This document shows, one piece after another, positions 47,231 through 59,882 of a stretch of 64,000 nucleotides of DNA. The notes below the pieces were generated by a model. It worked only from the letters and a program-made list of their open reading frames with translations, was not told the origin of the DNA and did no database searches. How positions within the stretch are numbered: the stretch's first letter is position 1; every line of letters starts with the position of its first letter. Position numbers and translations under genes: made by a program. Source of the stretch: Ampelocalamus luodianensis. Taxonomy: Eukaryota; Streptophyta; Magnoliopsida; Poales; Poaceae. The stretch covers positions 22,594,751-22,658,750 of the forward strand of contig CM070622.1 of assembly GCA_036346255.1 (NCBI GenBank), written 5' to 3'.

Positions 47231-49930
47231 TTCTAAAGTTTTTATATCATTTTCATTGTTAAACAAATACTTACGAAATACGTAACAACCCAAATAAAAG
47301 AATACGGCGTGGGCGCTCGACAACCCTTGATCTAACATCCTCGGCTCACGCGCGCGAAAGCGGCACATGCGCGCGAAACCTGTCGGAGCCACCGTTGGAT
47401 CACGATCCAGCGGCTCACGAGTGTATGCATCCGGACGGTGCGGTTGCTTGGGCCAATCCCACCGCGGATCTGCGGATGGGCGGTCGAGCGCACCAACGGT
47501 CGGAAGGTCCGATTGCACACGATCTCGGCCGTTGATCGCAAGATCGGCGGTCGAGAACGATCAAGGCATCGGAGGGTCAGAATGCACACGAGATCCGGGC
47601 GCGGATCTAAAAACGAATGGTAGATATTGATCGCGGTTCAAAGGAAGATCTTGACACGTGGGACCGCATGTTAGTGACTTGAGTCACCCACGCTACCGTT
47701 TAACCCACGCGCACGGTGCTGAGCCCACTTGTCGGATCGAGAGTGGCGGTTAGGGCGGATTAATGCTTCTAATGATTACCATTAACTAGGCACTAATGGC
47801 GGAATTTGATTTTAATCCCTCGGGCACAAGTCAAGTCGACCGGAGGAGATTTCCGACAAGAATTAAATGCCGACACATTAATTAACCAATGATTAACATT
47901 AATGATGTCGGAACAGTGCGGGATTGAACCAGAGAGTGATTTAAGGATATTGGGCCCACCGGTGGTGGCTCAGCGACAATGATTAAGACATAATTAATAA
48001 CTAATGATTAGCAATTAATGTGTCCTAATTAAGTGACAGCGGAGCTACGTGTGCGGCAAAACCCGAGCGATTTCCACGACGAATCGCGGCGACATCAGCG
48101 TGGCGGCGCCACCAAGGACCAAAATGGATTCGCAATAGCACAACGAATCTAATGGTAGCATTCTCACCGTGGCGAAGGACTAGAACGCCGCCTGGCGGAA
48201 AAACGAAAATGGGAGCTTACTGCTAAACACGAAAATCGCGATGAGCTCCACTGCAAGCCTAGGATGCGGGTGCTAAAGCTTCTAAGGACTAATAAGAAGC
48301 TACCTTAGTGACAAGAAGCTTCAAAGATGGCCGGAGTTGCTTGATCACGGAAAGCTCGCGGACTTGGAGAAGAAAACCGAGATAGATACCTGAGCCAAAT
48401 GAGTGATTCCAAAGCATCAAAATAGCTTCATAATGATTCACAGAAGCTACATGAGCAAGTAATTAGAAAATGGAGCACTCACCTGAGCTGAGGAAGAAGA
48501 TGACCAAATTCGGCCGAATTTGAACAAACCCCAAATTGGACAATTCCTGAGAATCAAATCCAAAATTAAGTGAGGGGAAATGTTCAAGGAAGTAAATAGA
48601 TAAGGTTAGGGCAAAGAAACGTGAAGGAGGACCACTGGAACACCAAGAACACCCAAGGAGCTCCACGGGTCAACAATGGCGGTTTGCCATTTTTGAGGTG
48701 TTAAGCTCCAATACGGTGAATGAAGCTTGGTGGTGGTCTAAAGAGATGCTAGGAAGCATTGAGAGTGCTTATAAAGCCATGAAAGCATTAGGGTTTGCAC
48801 CACACAGCTTTCGGGCGGCAAAACACAAAGCACAAGGTGCGGCCGACAAGGAAAAAGAGGTGAAGACGTGCATTAGGGCATGGCCTGGCTCGGTGTACCT
48901 CCCATGCCCCTAAACGTCGGCTAGGGTGGCTTTAGGGAGCAAGAAATGACACTGCCATTACTCCCCCTACAGTGCTCGCACGGCCGGAGGTAGAAGACGA
49001 CCAGCGAAAAAGACTCGGTGATTCACAGCCGTTGGATGAGACACGGACGGCTGAGATAGTGCCACGCCTACGGGCTTTAAAATACAACGGGGAGATTGCG
49101 AGCCCTACGATTAGAAACGAACGGCTCAGATAGCCCCACGTCGCAAACGCGTTTACAACGAAGAGCGCGCGGCGTTGGATCTTAATCCAGCGGCTCGATT
49201 CAAAAATGCAACCGAGGTCCGAAGGGTTCGGAAATCTCAGCGGTTGGATGGAGATCTAACGGTTGGCATTGGCGCAAGCAACGGAAGGTCAGAAGGGTTA
49301 CACGCGCGCGGGCGTGCGATTTAGATCCACGGTTGAGATCCAAGCGCGTTTTAAAGAGTGGCTCGGTGCGATTAGTTGATGGACCGAATCAAATGGCTCG
49401 AGCAGTCGACTCGAACCGAGTAACAAGAAAACCAAGTTTGAGTTTGAAATAAAACAGAGACTTTGAATGATTTATTTGAGGTAGCAAATTAACTCCAAAA
49501 ATTATGAAATTTTTACAGGAGCTTGCTAACACAGATATTAACCTTGTGTAAAATTTTCAGAGGTTTTTATCCTGCGAATAAATCTCCAAAAATTCTGCAA
49601 GGCTCTGTTTTAATGTTTGACTAAGAGTCAAACGGGTTTGACTGCCTCTAAAAATATTCAAACAATTTCTAAAAATTGTGAAATTTTTCAGAGGGGTCAC
49701 ATACCAACACAGAGACTTAGGAAAAATATTTCCAGAGGATGATCATAAGATTTGACAAGATTGTTTTTGGAAAACAAGATTTGGATCAACTAGACTTGTG
49801 ACAATGTATTTCCATAATCCCTTGTACAAGAATTGTTTGGCACAACAGGAAATACATGATGTAAGCAAAAGTTTTAATTTCTACTGATTTTCTTACATTT
49901 GAAACACAAGCCCAAGATTGGGATGTTACA

Positions 49931-49969
49931 AAACCTCCCCCTTACAAGAATCTCGCCCAGAGATTACAT
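49931..49969 (-). other. Polypurine tract of Y
   Basis: On the minus strand, AAGGGGGAGG (49934-49943) lies three bases from the 3' LTR, with CTCTGGGCGAGATTC upstream. Confidence 0.85.
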
Positions 49970-51290
49970 TTACTCGGAGAAGAAGGATGGGTAATCTGCA
50001 CGAAGGCGATCCTCGCGCTCCCAAGTTGCCTTATCTTGAGAATGGTTTGACCACTGAACCTTAAGGAACTTGATGACACGGTTCCTTGTCCTTCGTTCGA
50101 TTCTTGAGAATCTGAGCAGGATGCTCATGATAGGTCAAATTTTCTTGCACATCGAGATTTTCCAACGAGTTTCCTCAACCGGAACACGGAGGCACTTCTT
50201 CAAGTGTGACACATGGAACACGTCGTGCACACCCTCAAGTGAAGCTGGCAACTCCAATCTGTATGCAACAGCTCCAATCTTCTCGATGATGCGATAAGGC
50301 CCAACATATCGAGGAGCTAACTTGCCCTTGATGCCAAAACGCTGATGGCCTTTCAAGGGTGAGACCTTGAGATAAACAAAGTCATTGGGCTCAAAGCTCA
50401 ACTCCCGACGATGCTCCGCATAGCTCTTTTGCCTGGACTGGGCCACGCGCAAATGCTCACGAATCAACTGAACTTGGCTTTCGGCCTCATTGATGGAATC
50501 TGGCCCGAAGAACTGACGCTCACCAGTTTCCGACCAGTTTAATGGGGTTCTACACTTCCTCCCATACAAAGCCTCAAACGGTGCCATGCCAAGACTAGTT
50601 TGGAAACCGTTGTTGTAGGAGAACTCCGCAAATGGCAAGCACTTCTCCCACTTCTTTCCATAGGAAAGAACACAGGCACGGAGCATATCTTCCAATACTT
50701 GGTTGACTCTCTCCGTCTGACCATCAGTTTGAGGATGATAAGCTGAACTGAAAGAAAGACGTGTACCCATCGCCTTTTGCAGATTATGCCAAAAGCGAGA
50801 GGTGAAAAGAGAACCACGATCTGACACAATCGTTCGTGGCACACCATGCAAACATACAATGCGAGACACATAGAGGTCCGCCAGCTGACTAACACCGAGA
50901 TTGGTGCGCTGCGGCGAAAAATGTGCCACCTTTGTCAATCGATCAATGACAACCCAGATAGCATCCTTCCCGGAAGAAGCACAGGCGGACCGGTGATGAA
51001 ATTCATACCAACGAATCCCTTCCATTCCATTCGTTCGGCAAAGGCGAAGAAGGCTGTTTGGGCGATGTTCACCTTGACACGACAAAGACACGCGTCGCAC
51101 TCGACTCGAACCTAGCAATCTCGCGCTTCATGCGAGTCCACGAGAATCTCTCGAAGATCTTGATACATCTTGGTAGCTCCAAGATGGATAGACAAAAGAA
51201 GTCATGGGCCTCGCGGAGAATCAAATCCGCAATTCCATGACCTTGGAACCACCAAGTTGTCCAAACCACACAACACCGTGCTCATCCTCG
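49970..51290 (-). pseudogene. Integrase and chromodomain of Y, frameshifted
   Basis: The main frame (50135-51118) has the integrase core with WVVIDRLTK, IVSDRGSLF and the E in QTERVNQVLEDM, the GPY module (RYVGPYRI), and LKKCLRVP. The chromodomain (KVQWSNHSQDKATWEREDRLRADYP, ending at TAA 49970-49972) is in another phase, two frameshifts downstream. The N-terminal zinc region (REAHDFF, RMKREIARF) is in a third frame at 51069-51269. The first catalytic D falls in the damaged stretch around 51000. Confidence 0.85.
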
Positions 51291-52640
51291 AAAAAGCACT
51301 TAGCTGTCCCATTCTTGATGTTACGCTTGATTTGGATCACCCCAACATCATCTGTTTGGCGTTTGATTTGTCCCACCAAAGTCGGTTGCACAACCAAGGT
51401 AGCAAGAGAACCATGCTCAACCAATCCCAAATTAAGCCACTGAAATTCTTCGAGAAGGGTAGGTTGTTGCTCTTGAAGTGACAAGGTATTGCAATACACC
51501 TTGCGACTGAGTGCATCCGCAACAACATTAGCCTTGCCCGGGTGATACTGAATGCCCATATCATAATCTTTGATCAATTCCAACCATCTCCTCTGCCTGA
51601 GGTTCAGATCTGGCTGGGTGAACAAATATTTCAAGCTCTTGTGATCAGAATACACCTCACAGCGATTACCAATGAGGTAATGCCGCCAAATCTTGAGTGC
51701 ATGAACCACTGCAGCTAACTCCAAATCATGGGTAGGGTAGTTGAGTTCATGAGGCCTCAACTGCCTCGATGCATAGGCCACTACCTTGCCTTCTTGCATA
51801 AGAACACACCCGAGTCCCTGCCGAGAGGCATCACAATAAATGTCAAAGCTCTTATGCACATCAGGGAGAACAAGCACGTGCGGCGTCAATCGCCTTTTGA
51901 GTTCTTGAAAACTCAAATCACAAGCAGATGACCACACGAATTTCTTTTCTTTCTTGAGCAATTCGGTCATGGGCTTAGCAATTTTGGAGAAGTTCTCGAT
52001 AAAGCGGCGGTAGTAGCCCGCTAAACCAAGGAAACTCCTCACATCGGTGACTGACTTGGGCTGCCCCCAAGATAGAACATCGCCGACCTTGCTAGGATCT
52101 CTGCGACACCACTGCTTGAAAGAACATGGCCCAAGAATGCCACTTCCTTCAACCGAACTCGCACTTCTTTGAACTTAGCATACGGTTGATGCTCACGCAG
52201 CTTTCCCAATACAATCTGCAGATGCTCAGCATGCTCTTCTTCACTCTTAGAGTAGATAAGAATGTCGTCAATGAAAACCACAACAAACTTATCCAAATAC
52301 TCCATGAACACCGAGTTCATAAGATTCATGAACAAAGCTGGAGCATTGGTCAAACCGAAAGACATGACGGTGTACTCGTAAAGGCCATAACGAGTAGTGA
52401 ACGCCGTCTTTGGAATATCCTCAGCCCTGATCCGGACTTGATGGTACCCCAACCTCAAGTCAATCTTGGAGAACACACAAGCTCCAGTCAACTGGTCAAA
52501 GAGATCATCAATACGAGGCAAAGGATATTTGTTTTTCACCGTCACTTCATTCAATGGACGGTAATCCACACATACGCAGTGGTCTTGTCCTTCTTCTTCA
52601 CGAAAATAACCGACAACCCCAAGGAGATGAGCTAGGGCGG
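51221..52640 (-). pseudogene. Reverse transcriptase and RNase H of Y
   Basis: RNase H (51221-52042): the frame begins RSFLGLAGYYRRFI and includes DASRQGLGCVL, YPTHDLELAAVVHALK, SDHKSLKYLF and YHPGKANVVADALSRK. Reverse transcriptase (52043-52640): CVDYRPLNEVTVKNKYPLPRID, FSKIDLRLGYHQVRI, SFGLTNAPALFMNLMN and the catalytic FIDDILIYSK. Short frameshifts separate the two near 52100 and split the start of reverse transcriptase (IFVKKKD is out of phase with CVDYRPLNE). It is better preserved than the same region in X. Confidence 0.88.
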
Positions 52641-53270
52641 ATGAAGCCTTTTGCTTGAAGCTCACCCAATCGCTTCTTGACTCCTCCAACTCATTAGGAG
52701 GCATTCGATGCAGCGCCTTAGAAATCGGAGCGATGCAGGGCAACAACTCAATCACAAACTCCAAGTCTCGGCCAGAGGCATACCGAGCAAATCTTGGGGA
52801 AGACATCCACAAAGTCACTGGTGTGTGGCACGTCCTGAATCTCCATGGCTGGCTTAGCTTCAAGGGCACAAAGGTGTGGCCCCTGCAGCTGCGGTGAAAT
52901 CCCAACTTGCTCGCCTGAGGGACTAGTGAGGAAAACCATCTTCCTGGCACAATCGATCTGCCCCAAGTGTTGGGACAACCAATCCATACCAAGAATCACA
53001 TCTAGGCGCGCCGAATCAAGTAAGATGAGATTCGCCAAGAATTCCACTCCTTCAATATTAATAGGGACGCCCCGACATTCTTGATCAGCTCTCATTTCCG
53101 CTCCCGGAGAGCGAATAAGCAAAGGAATCCCCAAAGGAACAAAGTGAAGGTCACAATCAGCAGCAAAAGATCTCGAAATAAAGGAATGCGATGCTCCAGA
53201 GTCAAACAATACTGCAGCAGGACGATAGCTAACAAGGAACGTACCCAACACAACGTCAGTGCCTCCCGAG
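52641..53270 (-). pseudogene. Aspartic protease of Y
   Basis: The frame 52748-53251 starts in LGTFLVSYRPAAVLFDSGASHSFIS, with the retropepsin DSGA site, and continues LDVILGMDWLSQHLGQIDC and VGISPQLQGPHLCALEAK, as in other Tekay-like elements. It is frameshifted into the protease-RT linker near 52760. Confidence 0.88.
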
Positions 53271-54341
53271 CCTCCTCGGTAGAGATGTGGTTGACTCGAC
53301 CACTCCCGACACTCTGAGTCTTCGGATCACCTTACGGTCGGTGTGTGACCATTCCCGCATCCTCCATTAGGGCGAGGGCTGCTCCAATCCTCGAGGGCAG
53401 CGCTAGCATAGTGGCCCTTCTTGTTGCGGCGGCGAGTAACATCGGCGGTGGGTTGCGGGCGCAACTCTTCTTGAGTCGCAGTGCGTGGTGAAACACGGCT
53501 GCGGGGACGAGCAAGCGGCGCCGACGGCCTCGGCGGTGGTGAAACCAAAGCACGAGCTCCTGGTGCGGGCCCTACACGGGGACGAGTGAGGCCGGCCTAT
53601 GCAGACCGATGGGCCTCCCACTTGCGCTTGCGGGAGTCACCCAGCGCCTTCGCCTTGTGCTCGGCGACGATGGCCTTGTCAACCAAGGCCTGGAAGTCAG
53701 CAAAGTCCACAATAGATAGCTTGTCCTGTAGCTCCTCGGACAAACCATCCATGAACTTCTCCTGTTTAGCCTCATCAGAGGCCACCTCTCCCGGAGCATA
53801 ACGAGCCAAGTGGTTAAACTCGTAAAGATACTCCGAGACAGACTTGCGCCCCTGCTTAAGCGCAAGAAACTCCTTCTTCTTGAGCTTCATCAGGCCATCC
53901 GGAATGTGGGCCCGACGAAAGCGGTCGAAACTCATCCCACGAGACAACGTGGCTGCGGGCGCATGGCGAAAGTTCTCCCACCAAGACGATCTGCACCCTC
54001 AAGGCGATGGGATGCAAAGAGTGCTCCGCTCTGCTCCCCGGCACTGGCGATATTGAGCTTCCGCTCAACAAGGCGCACCCAATCATCCGCGTCAAGTGGA
54101 TCCTCCGATCGAGAGAAAGTGGGCGGCTGCGTACGGAGAAACTCCGCAAGCCCACCACGAGACTGGTGGCCACCACCTCTAGATCCCGGCGGCGGCGGGG
54201 CGGAGGTGTTCCTGCAATGACCTCCAAGATCCGGGTGCGGTCCATGCGATTCCGCTCGATCGAGCGAGAACCTCACCATGGTTGGAGGAGGGGAAGCTCC
54301 TCATCGGAACCAAATGGTATTGTGCGAGTGGTTCTTGTCAT
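53271..54341 (-). pseudogene. Gag of Y, frameshifted
   Basis: The start is ATG at 54339-54341 (minus), MTRTTRTIPFGSDEELPLL. The retrotransposon gag domain is split over frames at 53932-54279 (DADDWVRLVERKLNIAS) and 53597-53947 (LKKKEFLALKQGRKSVSEYLYEFNHLARYAP, then VDKAIVAEHKAKALGDSRKRKWE). The zinc knuckle near 53400 is eroded (KKGHYA left). Gag forms the particle and binds RNA in active relatives. Confidence 0.85.
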
Positions 54342-55057
54342 CCTGTTCCACAAAAATAGGTTAAACACAACTCCGGAACAGGAGACAAAGAAAACAACTA
54401 ACCTCTAAACAAAACAACCTTTTAAAAGCTCAAGTAACCACATAAAATTACAGCAAGATCATAAAGATAACAACCACCTTCCTATTATGACTAACTCGTA
54501 TGGAAAAACGAGTAATCAATTTTTCAGGAAGGGAATTTCAGAATAACAACTTCTGTTCGAAACAGCTAGGAAATAGGGTGAGATATCTACTAAAGAATGG
54601 TTAGACACTTAGCTAATTTATATCACTTCTTACCCCTTTTATCCCCACAAGTTTTAGTGGATTTAACCTTTCATTTTCAGCACTTTTACTACCTAAATGC
54701 TAGCTGTCCAGAAATTTATTGCTTGCTGCCCGGATTTTTCTTTTCAACTTCTGGCCGAAATTTGTAGCTCCCCGCAGCTCCTAATCTTCTCAAGACAGCC
54801 ATCACTTTCATTTTATAACTCTCATGGTTTACCCAAAACCAATTTACTCGGTTAACAACTATCTTTTGAAGGGAGATGAGAGGAAAACTCAGCTTTCAAA
54901 TTTAGTTTAGAATGAGGTGAGATGAGCAAACTAAGATAGATGAGGAGTAAAATCTGAGAACTTACTTAAGATTTTCAGGAAAGCACTGATATTTGGAAAG
55001 TAAGTTTTCAAAATATACTAGGGACGACCAAGCTAGGGGTTTCTACGGTCAGTACGA
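54342..55057 (-). other. 5' leader of Y, no gene seen
   Basis: AT-rich untranslated leader of about 0.7 kb between gag start and primer site. No frame of note. Confidence 0.7.
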
Positions 55058-55068
55058 CTCTGATACCA
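55058..55068 (-). other. Primer-binding site (tRNA-Met) of Y
   Basis: On the minus strand TGGTATCAGAG, five bases from the 5' LTR. It matches the initiator tRNA-Met primer. Confidence 0.9.
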
Positions 55069-55493
55069 AGCTCTGTGAGACCCCGGTTTATTAAACTTGT
55101 AATACTTAACCTTCCACTGGTTCTAGTATCACAAATAGAATAATCTGCGTCTCGATGAACATGTGCCTCCCAGAACAAGCGACACATACATCAATTCCAA
55201 GCATGCATCATTTCCATACAACGAGAATATAACAAGTCTACCAAAAGACATACATAATATAAGTTATTACAACACAGTAGACCGCCAAATGACATAAGTA
55301 CCAAATAAGTAACAATGAAGCAAAAGTTGCCATAAGATGGCTTAAACCAAAAGACGACCGGTTAGCCACATAACACCACAAGGCAACCGACCGGGCGCCA
55401 AGCTAATCGCCCTTAGATCGCCACAAAGACAACTCACAAAAGTGAGGTCCATCGGACTCACTATCATCCTCTGCACAACACAAGCAATGCGGT

Positions 55494-55850
55494 GAGTACA
55501 AAAATGTACTCGCAAGACTTACGAGTAGCAAGCCTATACATAGCTACATGAAAGTCAGTATTCAAAGGAATGTGGTTATATGGTTCTTTGGGCGCATAAA
55601 GCAAGTTTCATTTGCAATATTGTAGTAGATTGAGCAGTGGTTCGTAAAATCTGCTTTTAAGCATTTAAATAACAATGAGTAAACATAAGTAACAAGTATC
55701 CACCTAGAAGTGACTTTCCCAAAGCCACCACAACATAGCATGAATCACGATTCATACCACCATCAAGTTTTAATTTTAAAATGTTGTAGTCTAACTCTTG
55801 AAAAGCTTATCCAAGCGTGTCCATAACCTAGGGCGAGGCTATTCGAATAG
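55494..55850 (-). promoter_or_regulatory. Conserved LTR module in Y 5' LTR
   Basis: The palindrome CTATTCGAATAG is at 55839-55850. The hairpin GAGTACA-aaaa-TGTACTC is at 55494-55511. The palindrome is 765 bp from the LTR 3' end. Confidence 0.6.
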
Positions 55851-56180
55851 TTTTAATCCTGCGGGTGTACTAATGTACCCACACTTGGACCGCCTTTTGC
55901 CAAGCTATTAAGCACACTTCCTTTGGTATGCCTAAGACGGCTAAGTCCTCTGAACCCTTTCCAATGGAACATGCTAATCAAGAGGCGCACGTATGGGGTT
56001 AATCCTTAGTGATCTGCCGACGAAATATGGATCACAAGGACCCATCGTGGAGCAAGATACACCGACCTCGGCGGGTGTTCTCCTCCTACAAGCGTGTCCA
56101 TGTTGCATATAATCAAATATGCAGCCCACCACGCGACTCATTAATTAACACAGTCCAAAGTACTCGGCTAAGAGAGGTCC

Positions 56181-56185
56181 CATAT
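56181..56185 (+). repeat. Target-site duplication CATAT of solo Z (plus), left
   Basis: It is repeated at 60274-60278. The uninterrupted site is seen at 45989-45993 in the partner Y LTR. Confidence 0.95.
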
Positions 56186-58089
56186 TGTATGACCCTAACT
56201 TAGGGTTTGTATTTCAAATGTAAAATTTTGAGGAGAAATAAAAACTTTGCTGTCTCTTCAAATCAATTGAAAGTTCTACAATTTTCCCTAGCAATTTCAA
56301 TTTTAGAATTTAATTCTTGTGATAGGAAATTGTTGTTATCAGATTCTTAGCTTTCAAACTTGTGATCATCCTCTGAAATTATTTTTCCTATCATCTTGAT
56401 CATCCTATCTACCTCCTGAATTATTTCACAATTTTTAGATTTTATTTGCTATTTCAAATGGCCAAGTCAAACTAGTTGAAAATCTGGTCAAATCCTAGGT
56501 CAGCATGCTTGTGAATTTTCTGCAGAACTTTTCAGTGCATAAAAGTTCTGGAAAATTTATGCAGTGTTGTTCTCTGTCTCAAGTAGCTACCATAAAAATT
56601 TCGGAATTTTGGAGCTCAGGATCTATCTCTAAAATTCCTAAACTCTCTCAGCTTTTAAAATCGAAAATCAGAAAACATCGTGTTGTCGGGCTCGAACCGA
56701 GTCCGACTCAAACCAGAACCGCACCACTTGACTCGGTCGCGCGCCTGCTGGCTGCACCGCGAGTCAATCGATCGTGACCGTCGATGCAAATCGAGCGATC
56801 CCGCGTTGCGTCGCAACCGACTGTCGAATGCATACACCAATCTCGGCCGTCCATTTCGATCCAGCGGTCGGTGTGTTGCCGATCAAATCAAACCACCGGT
56901 TCGCACCGCTTCGTCGATCGGCGGCGGTGGACCCCTGTCGCCCGTCCTCGTCTTCTCGCGTCTCACGGGCTCTCGGCCGTCGTGCATGCACCCACGTCTC
57001 GTCGCCACGCCACATTTACGTCCTCGCGTGTCGGTCAGAAAGCATCGCCGGGTCTCATCTACCCACCGAACTCATTCATTCCTTCTCTACCCCATTCTCG
57101 TGCTTTCTCGCCGTTTCTTTGTCTCGGCGGAGTTGAACCCAAGCGGCGCGCGTGTCGATGCCTCTCTCAAGCCGCGGCCGTACCATCGTGATCCACTCTC
57201 CTCGCCGCCTCCATTTTGCCCATCCGGATCGCCGGCATCCATTGGATCGCTGGAGCAACTTCATCGTCTTCGCCGGCGGCCTCGGCCCGCGAGCTTGCTA
57301 GCGTTACGGTGAGTCTCAAGCCTCAGCGTTTGGTTCCACTTGATCGCAATGCTCCGCGATGCTCGGTGGGTTCGTTTACGTCTTTGGTGCATCGTGGAAG
57401 CCGTGCGACCGATTCTTCTCGAGCTCGGTGTTTCGCGCCGTGGTGATTCCGCCGTCTCGGACCTCCTTCGTCGCCATCATCTTGTGCTTATTGTTCACAG
57501 GATCAAGGCGGGTGAGCGCATCTTCGGGGTCTTCGGCCCGTGGCGTCTTCTCGCGAGCACGCACCCTCTTCTCCGCCTCGGTCGGCGTGAGCTCAACTCC
57601 GGTGACCATCGGACTCGCGTCGCCGTCATCGAGTTCGCGAAGTCTCTGTGAACCCGAAGGTATCACTCACTCGTCTTGAAGCCCAGGTTGGCGAGATCCA
57701 CTGCGCGGCGCGCCGCCGTTCCGTCTTGCGCCGTGAGCCGGTGTCATCTCATCGGCGCTAATCTTGTTTAGTGGAGTCTCGACTTGTGGGCCTTTCTTGT
57801 TAATCATGTTTAGAAATCATTTAATCCAACCGTTTTATTTCACCTTGAGTCTCGTCATGTGGGCTGGAATGTCGGTTAGGGTGCATGTAGTTTCCTTAAT
57901 CGCTTTCTCGATGGGAGCGTATTTCTCTGTGAGGGTATGTTAGGTTTGCACTTTGGTAGCGAAGGCGTATTCTTAGAATCGCCTTCCGGCGTCACTTTCG
58001 TGCGGTGGCTGTTACAGTCGGCATTTTCGCCCGGGCCCATTGTCAATGTGCGGGGCTAGTTGGCTGTGGGTAGAAAAAGGATTTAATGC

Positions 58090-58530
58090 TTTAGTATTTA
58101 CGTAATATGTTTTACATTGCCTTTGTTAATTCATTTAAACTTAGAAAATGCATAACTAATTCAATTTTTATCCAAATTGCATGAATCAGTGCTGTTTATT
58201 TTCATTTCAAATGTATTATTTACTAAAATTAGTTTCATCCATGTCTCTGTAGCAAAAATCTGTTAATTAATAAAATGATGTTTTATGTATCTTCTAGATT
58301 AGAAAATGCATATCTCTTTCAATATTTGTCCAAATCCAGTGAAACCAATTTTGTAATTTGTCATTTTAATGTACTAATTATTAGGATAGGTTTTATAAAC
58401 TGTTTCTGTTCATGAAAATTTGTTAAGTAATTAACTAGTGTTTTGATGTGTTTTTAGCTTAGGAAATTCATAGAAAATTCTTAATAACTTAAAGTGAATT
58501 AGTTCTCTGTTTCTGAAATTTTGTTATATC
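58090..58530 (+). repeat. About 158-bp AT-rich tandem modules in solo Z
   Basis: GAAAATGCATA recurs near 58146 and 58303, with a variant GGAAATTCATA near 58463 (spacings about 157 and 160 bp). Units contain TCCAAAT...GTGAAACCA-like and TCTGTTxAT-like boxes, related to the modules in W and X. Confidence 0.6.
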
Positions 58531-59472
58531 ATGCTTAGGCTCTGTGAAAAGTTTAGTGTGTTTTGTTGTTGTTGTATTGTTTGAGTTTGGTCGGTGTTAT
58601 TCGTTTCTTATTATTTGTTTTGTTCAATCGTTAGGATTCGATATTTGCGGCAACCACGAGAACGATCCTCCGCAACATATTGAGCAACGCGCCAGATAGC
58701 GGTTTGATCATGTTTAATCCCATATTTTAAAGATTAATATTTTGTTTATTTGTATGTATGCATTGCTTAATTTGTGTTAAATTGATTAGTTAAATCCGTG
58801 TTGCATATCCTGTAGACAAAATATTGATCTCTACTACTGAGCTTAGGTTATTTCTTTGTGATTAGAGATCATTGGATGATCCCTTGTCACTTAGTAGATC
58901 AAGGTCAACTTGCTTAGACATGCTTAGCTATCGGTAGAAGCTGGGCGGTTATCGACTTTAGTCGGTAGCCTTGATCACACAAAATCTACTATAACTACGT
59001 TTGACTTTTGCTATGTTTATACGCAAAACTAAAAATGAAAACAAAATGATTTAGACTTGGGCACAATGGTAAGGCTGGTGTGATCTGTTGGGTGTATTTG
59101 GAAAGGTGCTAGAGTCGAGTTAAGGACCGAGTTACTTGCGCCACCGTCTTGAGCATTTTGCGTGCTAACCACACTAGAGTATATGGGACCTCTCTTGACC
59201 TAGTACTTTGGCGTGTATTGGCTCGGGTCGCGAGGAGGTCGCGGGAGGATGGAGGTGGGAGCATGGTAGTTGTCAAAAGCTTTATCTGAGTGGGTAGTTG
59301 TCTTTTCGGCTTTACCATGTAGCGTATGGATTTCTATCCATACGAGCGGCTCGTAGTTAATACACAATATTGGAAAAAGTCTGTAGGACTTAGCGGTGCG
59401 ACATACCTTCGGAAGTGTTTTTGGCTTAAAGTGCGAAGTGTGGAGTACATTGGTACACCTGCGGGGTTAAAA

Positions 59473-59882
59473 CTATTCGAATAGCCTCGTCCTAGGTTAT
59501 GGACACGCTCGGATACGCCCGTAAGAACTAGACTACAACATTTAAATTAAAATTTGATGGGTGATACGAATGCGGGATTAGTGCTATTGTTGTGTGACTA
59601 TTGGGATAGTCACTTCTAGGTTGTTTTATCTTTACGCTTTTGTTATTAATATCCGTCTTGTTATTTCAATCTTAAAAATGAATTGCAAACTTGCCTTCAA
59701 ACCGTATTACACTATTGCAAATAAAGTTGGCTTTATGCAAATAAAACATATGGCCTCCACTAAACAAGCTGCATGTAGCATATGAGCAGTGCTAGTTCAC
59801 ACGTCGAGTCTTGCGGGTACAAAGACAATCTTTGTACTCGGGTGCTTTGCTTGATGTTTTTGTTGCGGAGGAGGAAGGTGAG
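59473..59882 (+). promoter_or_regulatory. Conserved LTR module in solo Z (plus)
   Basis: The palindrome CTATTCGAATAG is at 59473-59484, followed by GTCCTAGGTTATGGAC. The hairpin GTACAAAG-acaat-CTTTGTAC is at 59817-59837. AAGGTGAG at 59875-59882 is donor-like. Confidence 0.6.

Larger units (their letters stand above)
44883..49930 (-). repeat. 3' LTR of element Y (5048 bp)
   Basis: It starts TGTGAGACCCCGG and ends GGGATGTTACA in plus-strand text, next to the polypurine tract, and is paired with the LTR from 55074. GC-rich blocks lie at 47300-47720 and 48900-49440. It contains the uninterrupted site CATAT (45989-45993) that the plus-strand solo Z duplicated in the partner LTR. Confidence 0.9.
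55074..56185 (-). repeat. 5' LTR of Y, first segment
   Basis: It starts TGTGAGACCCCGG and follows 44883-45993 closely. It is interrupted at CATAT (56181-56185) by the solo Z LTR and continues at 60279. Confidence 0.9.

Noticed and set aside
48698..48913. A 71-codon frame repeated at 62972-63184 with similar protein
   Set aside because: It is part of the duplicated Y LTR. Similarity reflects the recent LTR pair; there is no known domain and no evidence of translation.
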